Source: Alligator mississippiensis
Taxonomy: Eukaryota; Chordata; Crocodylia; Alligatoridae
Reading direction: 5' to 3'
Assembly (NCBI RefSeq): GCF_030867095.1
Contig: NC_081824.1
Span: forward strand, 51,308,882 to 51,372,881
DNA length: 64,000 nucleotides
Shown here in pieces: positions 12,060-23,500 of this stretch; position 1 is the first letter of the stretch, and the number at the start of each line of letters is the position of its first letter. The notes below the pieces were generated by a model. The model was not told where the DNA came from. It was given only the letters and a program-made list of their open reading frames with translations, and did not search any database. Both the position numbers and the translations under genes were made by a program.

Positions 12060-12480
12060 TGGCCTAGGAGCAGGGCCAGGGTCTAGTGGGACTGAAAGGC
12101 AGGGACCAGAGCTGGAGGCTGAGGGGGGCAAGGAGCCCATAGTGCAGGAAGGGGGCGAGGACTGGGTCTGGGTGCTTGTAGCCCAGGAAAGGAGAGAATG
12201 GTGTCAGCAGGGCCAGAGAGTGCAGAGGTCTGGAACCCAAGAGGGGTGAGCATCAGCAGGGCCTGGGTGCCTGCAGGTCTCACTCCCCTAGGAGTAGGGC
12301 CAGGGTCTAGATAGACCAAAAGTCAGGGATGACTTCTGGGGTCAGGGAGTCAATTGGCCTAGGAGCAGGACCAGGGCAGGACTAAAGGTCAGGGACCACA
12401 GCCAGAGACCAAAGGGGCCAAGGAGCCCAGAGCCCAGGAGGGGGAGGGACTGGGGCTGGGAGCCCAGAGCCCAGGGGAAG
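12060..12480. repeat. Degenerate minisatellite-like repeats in the inverted-repeat spacer
   Basis: The phrase CCTAGGAGCAGGGCCAGGG recurs with small changes near 12062, 12288 and 12357. Each is followed by similar AGGCAGGGACCA and GGGGCCAAGGAGCCC phrases. The spacing is irregular. It looks like an old, unequal tandem array lying between the two inverted arms. Confidence 0.55.
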
Positions 12481-12759
12481 CATGTGGGAGTATCGCTTGC
12501 GAAGCATGGGAGTGGGTAATGGGGAGGACAGAACCCATGTTTAGTCTCACTCTAGAATCCTTAGGTAGTCTTCTTTCTAAAAAAAGAATTGCACCAAAGG
12601 CATGGTGGCTGAGTAGGAGAGGGGAGGGCACCCTAGAGTTAGAGCCAGGCAGGGATTACATGACTACCACAGAGTATCACAGCAGCCCCTGGAACACAAA
12701 CATGCTAAGTGTGGATTATAGCTTCTTTTGCCTGCACCTCAACCAACATTATCTAGGCA

Positions 12760-13060
12760 AGTGATGCCCAACCTTTTGGCCCCATAGGCTGGATGACCAG
12801 TGCAAGGCGCCAGTCCACCAACTGGATGCTGGGGGGTTGGTGCCTAGATCAGGGCCCACATGCCCAGATTTTGGCCCTCCACTGCCTGGATTGGGCCTTG
12901 CACTGCCAGGATCTTGCTTCTGCTTCCTCACCCCACTCCATGTGGCCAATCTATAGCACAGAGCCATGAGAAGTTCTAGGACTTTGAAAATGCAGGTGCA
13001 GATGGTGTGGCACTTAACTGTGTAACACAAAAAATATCTGTCTCTAGTTAAACTAGAAAC
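12760..13060. repeat. Probable hAT-end fragment and unclassified repeat
   Basis: GTGATGCCCAACCTTTTGGCC near 12761 resembles the left end of hAT/Charlie elements. The part from about 12970, with GGTGTGGCACTTAACTGTGTAACAC, recurs in diverged form near 18860-18915. No target duplication was identified. Confidence 0.4.
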
Positions 13061-13084
13061 TTTACTAATATACTAGGGGCCTAG

Positions 13085-13690
13085 TGTTATACAAATAGAC
13101 CTTTTGCCAATTGCTTTTAATCTTATGTATTTTCCTGAGTTTTGCATTGCCTTAAGAAACTCCATTTTGTATTGATCTGTAGCTTGACATAAGTGCTCAA
13201 TCTTTGTATGCTGTATGTGTGAGAGAATGGGTGACAGTGTGTCTGTGGAAAAGGAAAACATCAGGTGGCAACTTGCTGAAGAATGCAGACCAAAACAAGA
13301 AGAATCTGCCCCAGAACAGTGAGGGAACAATGGCAATCGACCTTCAAGAAAGAACACAGCAAAAGCCCAGAGGACTGGCTGAATTGACAAGGCTATAGAA
13401 GATGAGGCAAGATATATTGATTCTGGGTCCTATTCTGCATGTCATCCTGGAGCATCGCCTGACAAGACGGACTGGCAGAATCCTGGCTCCTACTCATGAT
13501 CACCTTGGCTGGCCACTAAGTTTATCCAAGCACTGATAAGACTGGTAACGTATACCAGCGCAGAACACAAATTGGAGTATGAATGTGGTGTGTGCGTGTA
13601 TTAAGCACTTAATCAATAAATGCGACATCTTGCCTTATCCTCCTTTATAAGGTCTTGCTTGTGATTTGGGCAATTGGCAATTTATGTAAC
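13085..13690 (+). repeat. Inverted ~600-bp repeat, right arm (LTR-like)
   Basis: The sense-oriented copy of the 11219-11868 repeat. It starts near TGTTATACAAATAG and ends near ATTTATGTAACA, giving TG..CA-like termini. CAATAAATGCG near 13610 would serve as a polyadenylation signal. Together with the left arm it forms an inverted pair around a spacer of about 1.2 kb. Confidence 0.65.
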
Positions 13691-14117
13691 ATTTAAGTGG
13701 CAGAGAACTGCGAAAGAAGGGATACAGAAGAAGCTCCATGTTTATTTTTCTTTTGGTGTACACAACTCAGACTGTAGAATTCCCTGAGCTTACAGGAGAA
13801 GTTGGATTCTTGCCAATCCAGAGATTCAGAGATGTTTTTCTTTTGGAAAAAGAAGGAATGAGTTATAAACAAGTTTATGGATGTCTCTTGGCTGTAGATT
13901 ACCCGAGAAACTAAGGAGGGAGTTTAGGATCTCTGCTCCTACCACTAATCCTTGGCTGTAGCTGTCCCTGAGGGTTAGAAGGGGAAATTTAGTAGGGGTG
14001 TGCAAAGCAGGCCTTATTCAGTTCAGATTCAGATTCGCCCCAAATCAGGGACAGCAATTCTATTTGTTGATTCAGATCACCGTCCCTGATTCAATTCGGG
14101 TGAATCCGTATCTGAAA
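13691..14117. other. Unassigned DNA with a possible transposon end
   Basis: No gene. From about 13990, GTAGGGGTGTGCAAAGC followed by repeated TTCAGATTC/GATTCGGGTGAATC phrases looks like the end of an unclassified DNA transposon. The Tigger coding region begins directly after it. Confidence 0.4.
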
Positions 14118-15154
14118 ATTCGATGCTGATTCATAGACACAGCCTTAAAAGTTTCAAAATTCTATTGCTTGATAATGCTCCAGGACACCCGCCAAGTTTT
14201 GGTGACATCAGTGAGAACATTAAGGTGCTGTTCTTGCCACAGAACACAACGTCGCCCATCCAGCCCATGGATCAGGGTGTTATTCGAGCTTTCAAGAGCT
14301 ATTATCTATGGAGGACCTTCAAGAAGCTTATCAATAAGACAGAGTCAAAAGAAAAGGCAAATGTCAAAGAATTTTGGAAGGCATTTAACAACAAAATGGC
14401 CATAGACATTATTGGAGACATCTGGAATGATGTTACACAGCAGTGCCTTAATGGTGTCTGGAAAAACATCTGGTCTGCTGTTATGAATGATTTCCAAGGC
14501 TTTGCTGCTGATGAATTTATCAGTGATGCAAGACATGACATCGTTGAGATGGCTAAAAGTGTGGGCTTTGAGCAGGTCAATGAGGAAAACGTGGCTGAGC
14601 TGCTCGATTCCCATAGGGAGGAACTCTCAAATGAGGATCTTCTTGGGCTGGATAGGAAGAGTCATGAAGAGGAAAAGCCCATGGAAGAAAATGAAAGGCG
14701 CTTCCCCCCCGAGTTCTCACGATGAAAGGCATGGCTGATGTGTTCAAACTTTTGGATGGTTACCTCGCTTTCTTTTATGAAAACAACCCCAATCATGAAA
14801 GAAGTGCTAAGGATGCCAGGCTGATGAAGGAAGCCAATGGCTGATACACGGAGCTTTACAGGGAGAAGCAGCGCTGCTCAGTGCAGTCTTCCTTGGGCAA
14901 GTTCTTCAGGAAGCGGGACAGCACTATCTCAATTCAATCAACCAACTCCCAGCCCTTCACTTCTGCGGAAAAGCCAGCCACTTCTGGGGGAGAGATATCA
15001 CTACCATCTTTTGATGTGTTCGACCTGGATGAAGATTTTGCTTCCCATTGATGGATGGATTAAAGATTGTTGCATGTCCATTTTGTATTTTTTTATTATT
15101 TTACTTATAATGTAAATGAATAAATATGTTTACAATTTGTTTTTGTAATACAAT
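14118..15154 (+). mobile_element. Tigger/pogo-like DNA transposon, transposase C-terminal half
   Basis: A 200-codon frame (14123-14725) carries the pogo-type DDE signature: LLLDNAPGHP with the second catalytic Asp, NTTSPIQPMDQGVI, and a C-terminal acidic region (NEEDLLGL-like). This is the architecture of Tigger/TIGD transposases. The N-terminal CENP-B-like DNA-binding domains and the first catalytic Asp are missing. After 14725 the homology continues in another frame (YLAFFYENNP, SLGKFFRKRDST) to about 15050, so there is a frameshift. It is a dead copy, and the LTR at 15155 cuts its 3' non-coding part. Confidence 0.85.
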
Positions 15155-16142
15155 TGTCACAGGGCACTAAGGTGTCTGCTTCTTTAAGGGCAGAAACTGC
15201 CTAGAGAGAGGGTCCTAGCAGTCAGGCAGGAACCTCACAGGTGCAGGTTACTGTGGCAGCAGGCTAAGGAGGGAATTGGCCTGCACCTGCAGCTGGTCAG
15301 CTGATGGGAAGAGGCAGGGCCCTGGGTACATATAAACCCCAGGGCTGGGATGAGAGGGTCAGTTCTCTGTCAGCAGCCAAAAGGGAAGGAGCCTCCAGGG
15401 AGGAATCGCCTAGAGATGTTGTGGCTACCTGATATGCTGCACTTAGGGCTAACGAGGCTCCAGGAGCCCACCAGGTACCCTAGCCTGCAAGGCACTTGGT
15501 GGGGGGGTGCGGGTTTGACTTGTTTAAAGGGACAGAGCACAACCTAAACTGCTGGTGTTATGTTATAGCCCAGGGGCTCATTTTAATTGCTGTTTATAGA
15601 CCAGTGGATTGGGCTGAGGCTATTGGGAAAGAAGGAGGCCTCATTTGGGGCGGGGGGGCACTACAGTGTGGGGACCCCAGTGCCAGGGGTGCGGTGACAA
15701 AGGGGTTGAGCGGACCCCAGTGCCAGGGGGAGTGGAGGCAAACGGGGTGAACAGACCCCAGCGTCAGGGGTGTGGAGACAGGGCTGTGGAGAGCCCAGTG
15801 ATGATCGGAGGCCAAGCTAATTAAGGCCCCAGAGGGGCAATGTGTAAATGCCATGCCCCAAGCCTCGCAGATGGCAAAGGTGTGGTTTTGGAGCCCATAA
15901 GGCTGAGGGTGCTCTATGAAGCAACCATCTTGTGCAGGACCCAAAATGGGTCCAAGAACCCACAGGGTTCAGTGGGGTCCATCAGGACCGTGTCCAAACA
16001 ATCTTGAGAGCAGCCATCCTATTCATAATAATTACCAAGAAGACATGGCAGGAGAGAAACAGGGTGCCCGTTGGGCAGGATTGGCATAGTCAAGGAGCCA
16101 TAGGAGTATCTAGGCCATCCCTGGGGACCCCATCCCCTGACA
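15155..16142 (+). mobile_element. Solo LTR, family L1 copy 3, inserted in the Tigger-like element
   Basis: It starts TGTCACAGGGCACTAAGG and ends CCATCCCCTGACA. These are the reverse of the ends of copies 1 and 2, so it lies in the opposite orientation. TATAAA at 15331-15336 marks the likely promoter. About 15655-15790 holds repeats of GACCCCAGTGCCAGGGG. The flanks ACAAT and ATAAA do not form a clean duplication. The Tigger-like 3' end resumes after 16142. The block 15851-15874 is inverted relative to the rest of the element when compared with copies 1 and 2. Confidence 0.75.
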
Positions 16143-16335
16143 ATAAATAAAGCACTGGTTGGAAAAAGGTTGCATTTGGTGCCTTTGGTGTCATAAATGT
16201 GAGGTCCAAGGAACGCAACCCCTCAATTTTCTATTATTTCCTATGGGAAAATTCACTTCAAGTTGCATGAATTTCCGATACGTGAAGCTTCTCAGGAACG
16301 CAATGTATGCATAAGTTGGGGTTCTACTGTATAGG
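16143..16335 (+). mobile_element. 3' end of the Tigger-like transposon
   Basis: ATTATTTCCTATGGGAAAA, TTCCGATACGTGAAG and a terminus reading GTTGGGGTTCTACTGTA are typical of Tigger/mariner 3' ends. This is the part separated from the transposase by the LTR. Confidence 0.65.
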
Positions 16336-16344
16336 AATGTATTA

Positions 16345-16812
16345 AGTAACATCTAGAGAAACGGGTTAAGCAACTGAAAAATCCTTGATGTCAGCGGTTT
16401 GTTGAAGCTTTGCAGATGTCTCTTATGCCAAAGACAAAAGGAAACACTTGATGGTCCCCATCCCCGTTCCCCGAGAAGGGTCCCCAAGGCCACCATGGAC
16501 AGAGGACATACCAGCAGCCTGTCTTATGTACCCCACCAAGGAGAGCTGTGAGCCTCGAAATCCCACCTCCAGACCGATGACACCTAAGAGGGAGCCTCAG
16601 AAGTGACAATTGCATCCTGGCCAGATGTACCTTGACTCTGATGACAGCCCTAGGACTGGTAGATATAGAACTGTTTGTGTTGTGGGTTTTTGTTATCACT
16701 CTGTATCAATAAACTCGCCTATTATCAACTGGCATGTGTTGTGGTCAGTCTGAGGGTTGTGCTCACCTGGAACAAAGGTATAGGGGCTGGTTCTTAAAAT
16801 TCAGCCCAACAA
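16345..16812 (+). mobile_element. Possible LTR of a second family
   Basis: CAATAAACTCGCC at about 16706 is followed by TGTGTTGTGGTCAGTCTGAGGG and ends near AGCCCAACA, the order of a polyadenylation signal and U5 in a retroviral-type LTR. The left boundary is unclear, and no primer-binding site was confirmed. Confidence 0.3.
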
Positions 16813-17721
16813 TTGGCCACTTAGCCAGGACACAAGGGCAATAACCTGACTGATCAGGGAATCTGTTGGTACAGGGTGACCCTTTCTAGAGGGTTTAGCT
16901 AAGGCTTGTAGTAAAGTAGAACTGTATGGTAATTGTGACTAAGGTTGTAAGTTTTGTGCAGGAGAGGTTGTTTGTTACTGTTGATTGGGAGACTTTGTTT
17001 GCCTAGGTCAGGCAGAGTAATGGACATGGTTACATGCTATGGTCCTCTTGGGATTAAGTAAGAACCTCCTGTCGTGTTTGCAATAGGAAGCTAGAGAGCA
17101 GGGAAATTCATCTCCCTGCTGGAAAGGCTGTGTGAATGAGCAGGGCCCTTTTGACTCTAAGGTCCTTGGGAAGGGTTACAGTCTTTTGTGGATGGTTACA
17201 AGAGAAGTTTTGTGTGTTTTCCATCAGGTGTAGGGTACAGGTTATGGCAAGGCAGACAGTGCAGCTTCAGAGAGACCAGAAACAGCTAGAAAAACATTAC
17301 ATTATTCAGTTTAAGATCAAAGCAGAAACCTTCCAAGGATGTGCGCTAATGTCTTGGAACATATATAAAATTTTAAAAATACAGACTAGGCAAAAGTAGC
17401 TAAAAAATAGTTTTATTAGTCATATAGCCATTATAGTGAAATTTATATCTCTTATTCAGATTCTGAAAACAAAATCTCATGTTCTTGAATACCTCCAATA
17501 CCTTGACTCATTACTACACCTGAGCCTAAGGGTTTTAGCTTGAGCTAAAAGCAGTCTGGAGGGCTGTGAAATAGAAGAGAGACATTACTAGGAATGGCCA
17601 ACAAATAGCAACATAGCAAAAGGAAGGATAGTTTGAATAGTGGAACAGCAAGACCATTAAAAAAGAGTCATTAATACCTGTCAAGCAAAGGGAGATTAGC
17701 AGGCGTTAGATGGATTATAAC
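16813..17721. other. Unassigned intergenic DNA
   Basis: No gene recognised. A block near 17306, TTCAGTTTAAGATCAAAGC, recurs in diverged form near 18978, so part of this is an unclassified repeat. Confidence 0.4.
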
Positions 17722-18723
17722 CAGGGATCCTGGCTTTCTCTGCTAAAAAAAAAACAAACAAACCCCAAATCTTTTGTTTTTGTGGGTTGTTTTTTTTTTT
17801 TTTTTGTTTTTTTTGTTTTTTTTTTTTTTTCCCGAGATTAAAATGAAATGCCACTATACGAATACATATATACAAGACACGGGTCCAGTTGCGGCCGTCT
17901 CACTTGCTACTTTGTGGTGCTGAGCAGCCCTGATATGCAGGTGCCCTGCACCTGCCAACGCTGTTGCCCTTTTGGTGCCCCTTACTCCTGAAGCCCAGCC
18001 CTGCTGGTGCCCCATCACTCCTGACCTATTGCTCCCAATGTGTGAGGAAGGGGGTGGGTGTGTGGGGAAGTGGGGGGTGTGGGCACAAGTAGCACATTGG
18101 GGGGCACAGACAGGTGAGGGGGAGGCATGTGCCCCGCAGATTTCTACACCCACAGCAAGATGGGGGCTGCAGCCAGGCCAGAGCAGCTCCATACAGGAGC
18201 TGCCTCTGCAGTTCAGCAGGTGGGAACCCGAGTGGGAGGGAGCGCCACACTGCCATGGCTGCCAAGGTGAGATGCTGATGCAGAGTTCTGCACCTTGCTG
18301 CTGGGCGGGCAGGGGGTGCCTCACCTTGGTAGCCATGACAGTGCAGCACTCCCTCGTGTGTTGGGTCCCCCCTGCTGAGCTGCAGAAATGGCTCCTGCCT
18401 GGAGCTGGTCTGGCTCAGCTGCAACCCCATGCCCTGCACCCCACTATGAGTGCAGAAATCTGCGGGGGCACATGCCCCCCACCCAATGCATTTCCTGTGA
18501 CCCCCTGCATAGACTTACCCGGAGAGAACTGCTTTCCTACCATGCCTCCTGGTTGCCACCTGCATGTGCACATTTGTGTGGCACCTGCTGTGCCCCACTC
18601 CCCCCAGCCCCAAGCAGCTCCTTGCAGGCTGGAACTGTCAGTCTGCAAGGGGAAACCTGTTTTCCTGGGTTTTTCTCTTTTAAAGGGGATATTTCTGCGG
18701 CAAACAGAAAACCTGAATCCCTG
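17722..18723. mobile_element. hAT-type element, about 1 kb, GC-rich interior
   Basis: The left end CAGGGATCCTGGCTTTCTCT and the reversed right end CAGGGATTCAGGTTTTCTG are imperfect inverted termini. The flanks ATTATAAC (17714-17721) and TTTATAAC (18725-18732) match at 7 of 8 bases. A long T-rich run lies at about 17785-17830. The same termini bound the small palindromic element at 32035-32264. Open frames in the interior (for example 17972-18724) are GC-rich and show no transposase motif. Confidence 0.65.
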
Positions 18724-19739
18724 ATTTATAACAAGTCATTTGACTCCCTCAGGGGTGCCCGCACAGAAAGGCCACTGCTTCTCCTAGGCAGGTAGGTTTC
18801 AAGTTTGGGTGGAACAGGAATGAAAGAGAGGTGACGACCACTACAAGTATCTAGGATTTTGAGAAGTGGGGTGGAGATGGTGAGGCACATCCTCCCGTGT
18901 AACACAACTGCTGTTTTTCTCCTGGAAAAAGGAAATGAGAAGCTTTACTAATACGCCAGGGGCCAAGGGCTGCCTCATTCAGTTTAAGACCGAAGCAAAA
19001 ACAAATATTGCTTCTTTGGAAGGAGTAAAAAAGCAGTTTGCAGGGTCAGCAGGAGTGGGGAGCAGCCAGCAGCATGGCAAAGCAAAGGCTAATTGGACTG
19101 GTGGCACAGCGAGACCATTACAAAGGAGAGGGGGGCCGTTAACACCCAGGGACGAAGCCCCTAGAAGGGCTCCCAGGGAAACTAATAAGCTGTCAAGTCA
19201 AGTGACTCCCACAGTGCTGCCTGACTACAGCCGCTGGCGCCACTGCCAGGCGCTTGCTTCAAAATTGTAGGTGGCAGCTACGCGGCGGAGCACACAGCAG
19301 CGCGTCCTGCTAGCCAGCCAGCACTAGGGCCGCAGGGAGCCCAGTGGGCTGAGGGCAAGGCCCTGCCGGCTGCAAATTGAGCCCCTCATCCAGCATTGCC
19401 AGGTGGCAAGTATGAAATTATCCAATAGGAAGCTCAAAATTATGATATTTGCTGAAAAACTACCATACACTGAAAAAACTATGCAAATAAGTCTTATTCA
19501 TTTCTATCGCTTGCTATAAATTGCCAATGAGTGAGTGAGAACTGGATCCTCAAACTTGAAGCATTTTTTTTATTTTGAAGCAAGTGTCATAAGAAAGTGC
19601 TGATAGCAAACCTGAAAGTCACGTTTTGTGTATGCTCACCAATTAAGTGCCTCCAAAGTTGCCGGAAATTTTGAACACTTTAGCTAGTCTTGATTGCACA
19701 AGGGTTGAAATTATCGTGTAAATACGGTAATCGTCGTCA
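18724..19739. other. Unassigned DNA upstream of the ZNF451 promoter
   Basis: It includes a diverged copy (about 18840-19000) of the repeat also seen near 12960-13080 and 17306. The remainder, about 19060-19740, shows neither a gene nor a clear repeat. Confidence 0.4.
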
Positions 19740-20500
19740 TTGCCCTCACCCAACCAGCACTTCTCACTGCGCAGGCGCGGCGGGGAGCCGGGGCGGGACC
19801 AGGAACACGGCTCTGCCGCCCGCTCCTCCCATTCCATTGCAGCGGAGGGAGCGACGCAGGGCCTGGCCTGCGCGCGACCCCGAGCCCGCTCTTCCCCAGT
19901 CAAGGTGGGCGTTATAGGGCGCCTCCCCTACAGCCCCGGCCTCAGACCGCTTCCCACCCCCGCACCAGCGGGGCCGCGGGTCCTTTAAATGTTATCCGCT
20001 GTCTACTGGGGACATGAGGTGGTGGGGGGCTCGCGCCTGTAACAGTTCCTGCCCCGCCCCCTTCTACCGCGCAGGCGCCTCGAAAGCAAGAGGCAGGCAC
20101 ATGGCCAACGAGCCGCGGCGTGGGGGCGGGGCCTGGCGATCCCAGTAGCCACCGCGCGAGTCGCTGGCGGGGTTGCTCTTTTGCGCTGCTGGAACTGGGT
20201 TGTGCGGCTCTGTTGCGGTGACGCGGCGGGAGACGCCCCACGGCCGTGTCCTAGCAACCGGCCTCCGGCGCTTTGAAAGCCGCCGCCGGAGCGGGGGTTG
20301 ACACTTGCAGCCCCCTGCGCCCTCGGGCTCGGGGCGGGGCCTCCCTCGGCCTCGCGTCCTACCCGCGCGAGCTGCGGGGCGGGGCGGACCCCGCAGCTCG
20401 GCCGCGTCCAGGCAATGGAGGCCGTGGGCCCCGCCCGGGCCCCGAAGCGTGAGGCGCCGGCGGAGAGCGAAGAGGACGTGCAGTTCGTCAGCGTGAGTCT
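19740..20500 (+). promoter_or_regulatory. ZNF451: CpG-island promoter of ZNF451, TATA-less
   Basis: CpG dinucleotides are dense here and rare elsewhere in the window. Sp1-type GC boxes GGGGCGGGGC occur at 20123-20132, 20331-20340 and 20376-20385. An inverted one (GCCCCGCCCC) lies at 20051-20060. No TATA box precedes the first coding ATG. This is the usual layout of a housekeeping promoter. The transcription start cannot be fixed from sequence. Long open frames on both strands here are by-products of high GC content. Confidence 0.8.
20415..20492 (+). CDS. ZNF451: ZNF451 exon 1 (coding part)
   Basis: Residues 1-26. The ATG at 20415 has G at -3 and G at +4, a good initiation context, and is the first in-frame ATG in the CpG island. 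The donor is AGC|GTGAGT, phase 0. The exon ends in EEDVQFVS, the first SUMO-interacting motif. The N-terminus is about nine residues shorter than in human. Confidence 0.93.
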
Positions 20501-23500
20501 TGCCGCTGGGGCCTGGGCCCCAGTCTCCCATGCTGGTGTCCCTCAGTCCTGACCCGCAGCCCACTGCTCCCCCCCCCCCTTGCGCTCTGCCACAGGGGCC
20601 CCCAGCTGCCCCCATCCCACTCGCGCAGTAGCTGCGGCAGCAAAACAGGTCTGGCCCCTGCACAGGCTGGAGCGGGGAGGAGGAGAGGCCTGTGGCACCG
20701 AGCCTTCCCTGGGCTGGGGCTGCAAGGCTGCACCATGCCAAGCAGCCTGGTCCTGGCCCCTCCTGCCCCCACCAGCCTCCTGGCTGCTCTGCCCCAGCAG
20801 GCATGGGCACCAGGTCCGGTGCCAGTGCTGCGATGTAGCTCTCTCCCCTGCCTCTTCCTTCTATCTTTCTACCCTGCCGCAGCTCAGGACCCTTTTAAAT
20901 AGTCTTGAGACCCACTTTTGAGTCTTGACCCATGAGTTGAAAAATGCTGCTCCAAAGCAAGGTCTCAGTGTCAGTCCAGACACTGTGGAAGTGGAGCCCC
21001 TTCCTCACCCTCTGCCCCTTTCCCCCCCTCTCACGCGTGCTCCCTAGGCTTGCGTTTCATTTACTGCGAAAGAAAAAACCAGGTCTTTGCCAGGAGTTGC
21101 AGGACTTGGGAGAAGGAAATCGATAGCGACAGGGCATTGTTGACTTGAGGCCACGGTTCTGCTGAGTTCTGTGCAGGTTCAGACAGGTGGTGCCTGAGGG
21201 CTTCATGGAAGCTTGAGAAATTGCAGTAAAGCTGGTTGTATTGGGGATTACTTGCCTCTGGTAGGAGCAAATGACTGAGCAGAGGAGCCAGGTGAGCAAA
21301 GTTGTCAGGCAGGTGCATGGAAAAACTGGACGGTTCACTGGGACAGTAGCGGGTGTAATCCTACAGGGTGCATTTCTTACTCCACAAGCAATCCCAGTCC
21401 CTTTAAAATCCTTGAGACTGTTTGTTTGTGGAATAAAGTTCTCCCTGGGGTGCCAGAACCTGGCTCTGTGGCGCTACCTGCTGAAGAGAGGAAAATTACT
21501 AGGTTTTATCATATTTACTTGAATCCAAGATGGGGGGTTTTCCCCCAGTCAGCCTGGGGGTTGGGGAGGGAAAGCTTTATCATGGATTTGAACACCAGCT
21601 TGGGGTAGGTGGGTTAGCTTAGCTCCAGCTTTGACTTTGGGCCCCTGACTGAAGATGAAGCTGAGCCATGGCTTGCCTTGGGCTGGAATAACTTGTTTGG
21701 TAGGGGAGGAGGAGCATGGGGAGACTTGAGAGGGGAGGGCCTGCAGCCTCTCTCTCCCACCCCGTTCTCCCCCATTTTTGTGGCTGAGCCCTCCTATCCC
21801 CTGCTCTCCTTCCCTTTTGCTCTGGTTCCTTTAGCCCCAATCTTGCCAGGCTAGGAGCTGCTGCTGCTGCTGCTTCTCTGTGGCCAGGCAGGGCAGGTGC
21901 CAGACTGCTACTGACTGCCCCATAGGACCAGAACTGCAGCTGGAGGGAGCAGGGGGTGGGAGTGGCAGGGTTGGGCTAGAGCTGGGTGTGCTGGGCTGCA
22001 GGTGACTGCCCTGTAGGAGCAAAGCTGTGGCAAGAAGTTTGCTTATGAGGGAAATGAGGTGTGGATAATTTTGCATTTATGTTGGTCTCACTACTATCAG
22101 TGAAACAGTATAGTAGTGGAAGGAGACAAGGAAGAATGGAGGGATGACTTAGTTATCAGGGAAGCTGCTTAAGAACAAGTTGTACGCAAACAAAATTTAA
22201 ATAAGGGAAATTTTGCATCTGCAGTGGGTTGAAGGACTGTGGGAGGAAGCTGTAACTAAAATAACAGTTCAGTTTTACAGTGAATTGTGCACACTTTTAA
22301 TGAGTCTGTTCTGTAATTACCCTTGTTCTCACACTTTGAGTGAGGATATAGTCTCCTTGTGCACAGGATAATGTTTGGTGTGATGAAAACTAACTGGTAA
22401 TGACGAGCTTCCAACTACTACACTAGTTGATTACTGTAGAGAGGGGAAAAACTTTTTTCATTACCATCTGCCTGCTTTAAAGTCCTGGTAAGTGTGGTGA
22501 CTGTGGACCTGGAGTCCCAACAGTTTGATGGGAAGATTGATTCCTTAATACCAAGCTAATAAGCAAGCACTTCAATCACTGTGCTTTCTAATAAACACAA
22601 GGGAAAGGCACGGTGGGTTAGCGCCCTGACTTCATCCCAGGACTGGCTTGAGGGGGTCCTATCAGGACAGGCAGACTGCACAAGGCTTCTCAGGGGCAGC
22701 TCTGTGTTAGGACTTCCCTGAAAGCAGCATGATCCATGATGGGTAACAGCAGCAGACTTAGTACATAGTACAACATGTCTGTACCCCCACTCCATCCTGT
22801 TCCCCCTTTACTAAACCATCTTTCACTTAAACAAAAAGTGCTATAGCAGACTGGGTTTCACATGTCAGTTGTTCAGTGGCGGAGCTCACCTGGTGCTCCA
22901 TAGGTTGGTACATGAGGCAGGGAAGAATACTTTTCTCTATTGTAGGCTGTCAGCAGGATAGGTAGGCAATTAGTATATAGAGATTCTTTTTTTTCCTTGA
23001 TCCAGTTACAATTACTGGGTGTTAAACTAGGAAGTGTTGCTGACCAGGAAATAAATAAGGCTTATTTATTAAGGTTAAAACTTAATCACAGATCTATTAC
23101 TTTTATTTAATATTAACTTGAAATGATTAGTAATGGTGAAAGTAAGTTTTAAAATATGACATATTCTGTATCTTTATTGGCCATTACTTTTGAAAGTTCA
23201 CCAGAGTCTTGATTTATAATATATTTGGCCTATACATAAAGTGAGTTATTCCATACAGAATAAATTAGAAACAGCATGAAATGTTTCAGAAGTTGGGAGT
23301 ATGGTTTCTGAAATTGTACTTTGTGTATGCTCTGGACTGATATACTGAAGACCCCTTTACTGCATTTATCATTGGGCTGATAAGATTCCTGTATACATAC
23401 TACCCTACCAATAGAAGATGGTATTGCATTGTAGAAATTAGTTTAATCGTTTAAAAAATATTTTCCATCTAAAATAATTGTACAATTACTCAGGTTTTTT

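Noticed and set aside
17972-18724. 250-codon plus-strand open frame
   Set aside because: It lies wholly inside the hAT-type element at 17722-18723. It has no domain, and the opposite strand is also open, so GC composition explains it.
1-19740. Neighbouring host gene such as BEND6 upstream of ZNF451
   Set aside because: Mammalian synteny would allow it, but I found no exon matching such a gene in this part of the window.
20064-20810. 248-codon minus-strand open frame across the promoter and exon 1
   Set aside because: It lies in a CpG island where stop codons are rare, has low-complexity Ala/Gly/Pro/Arg composition and overlaps the ZNF451 first exon on the other strand.
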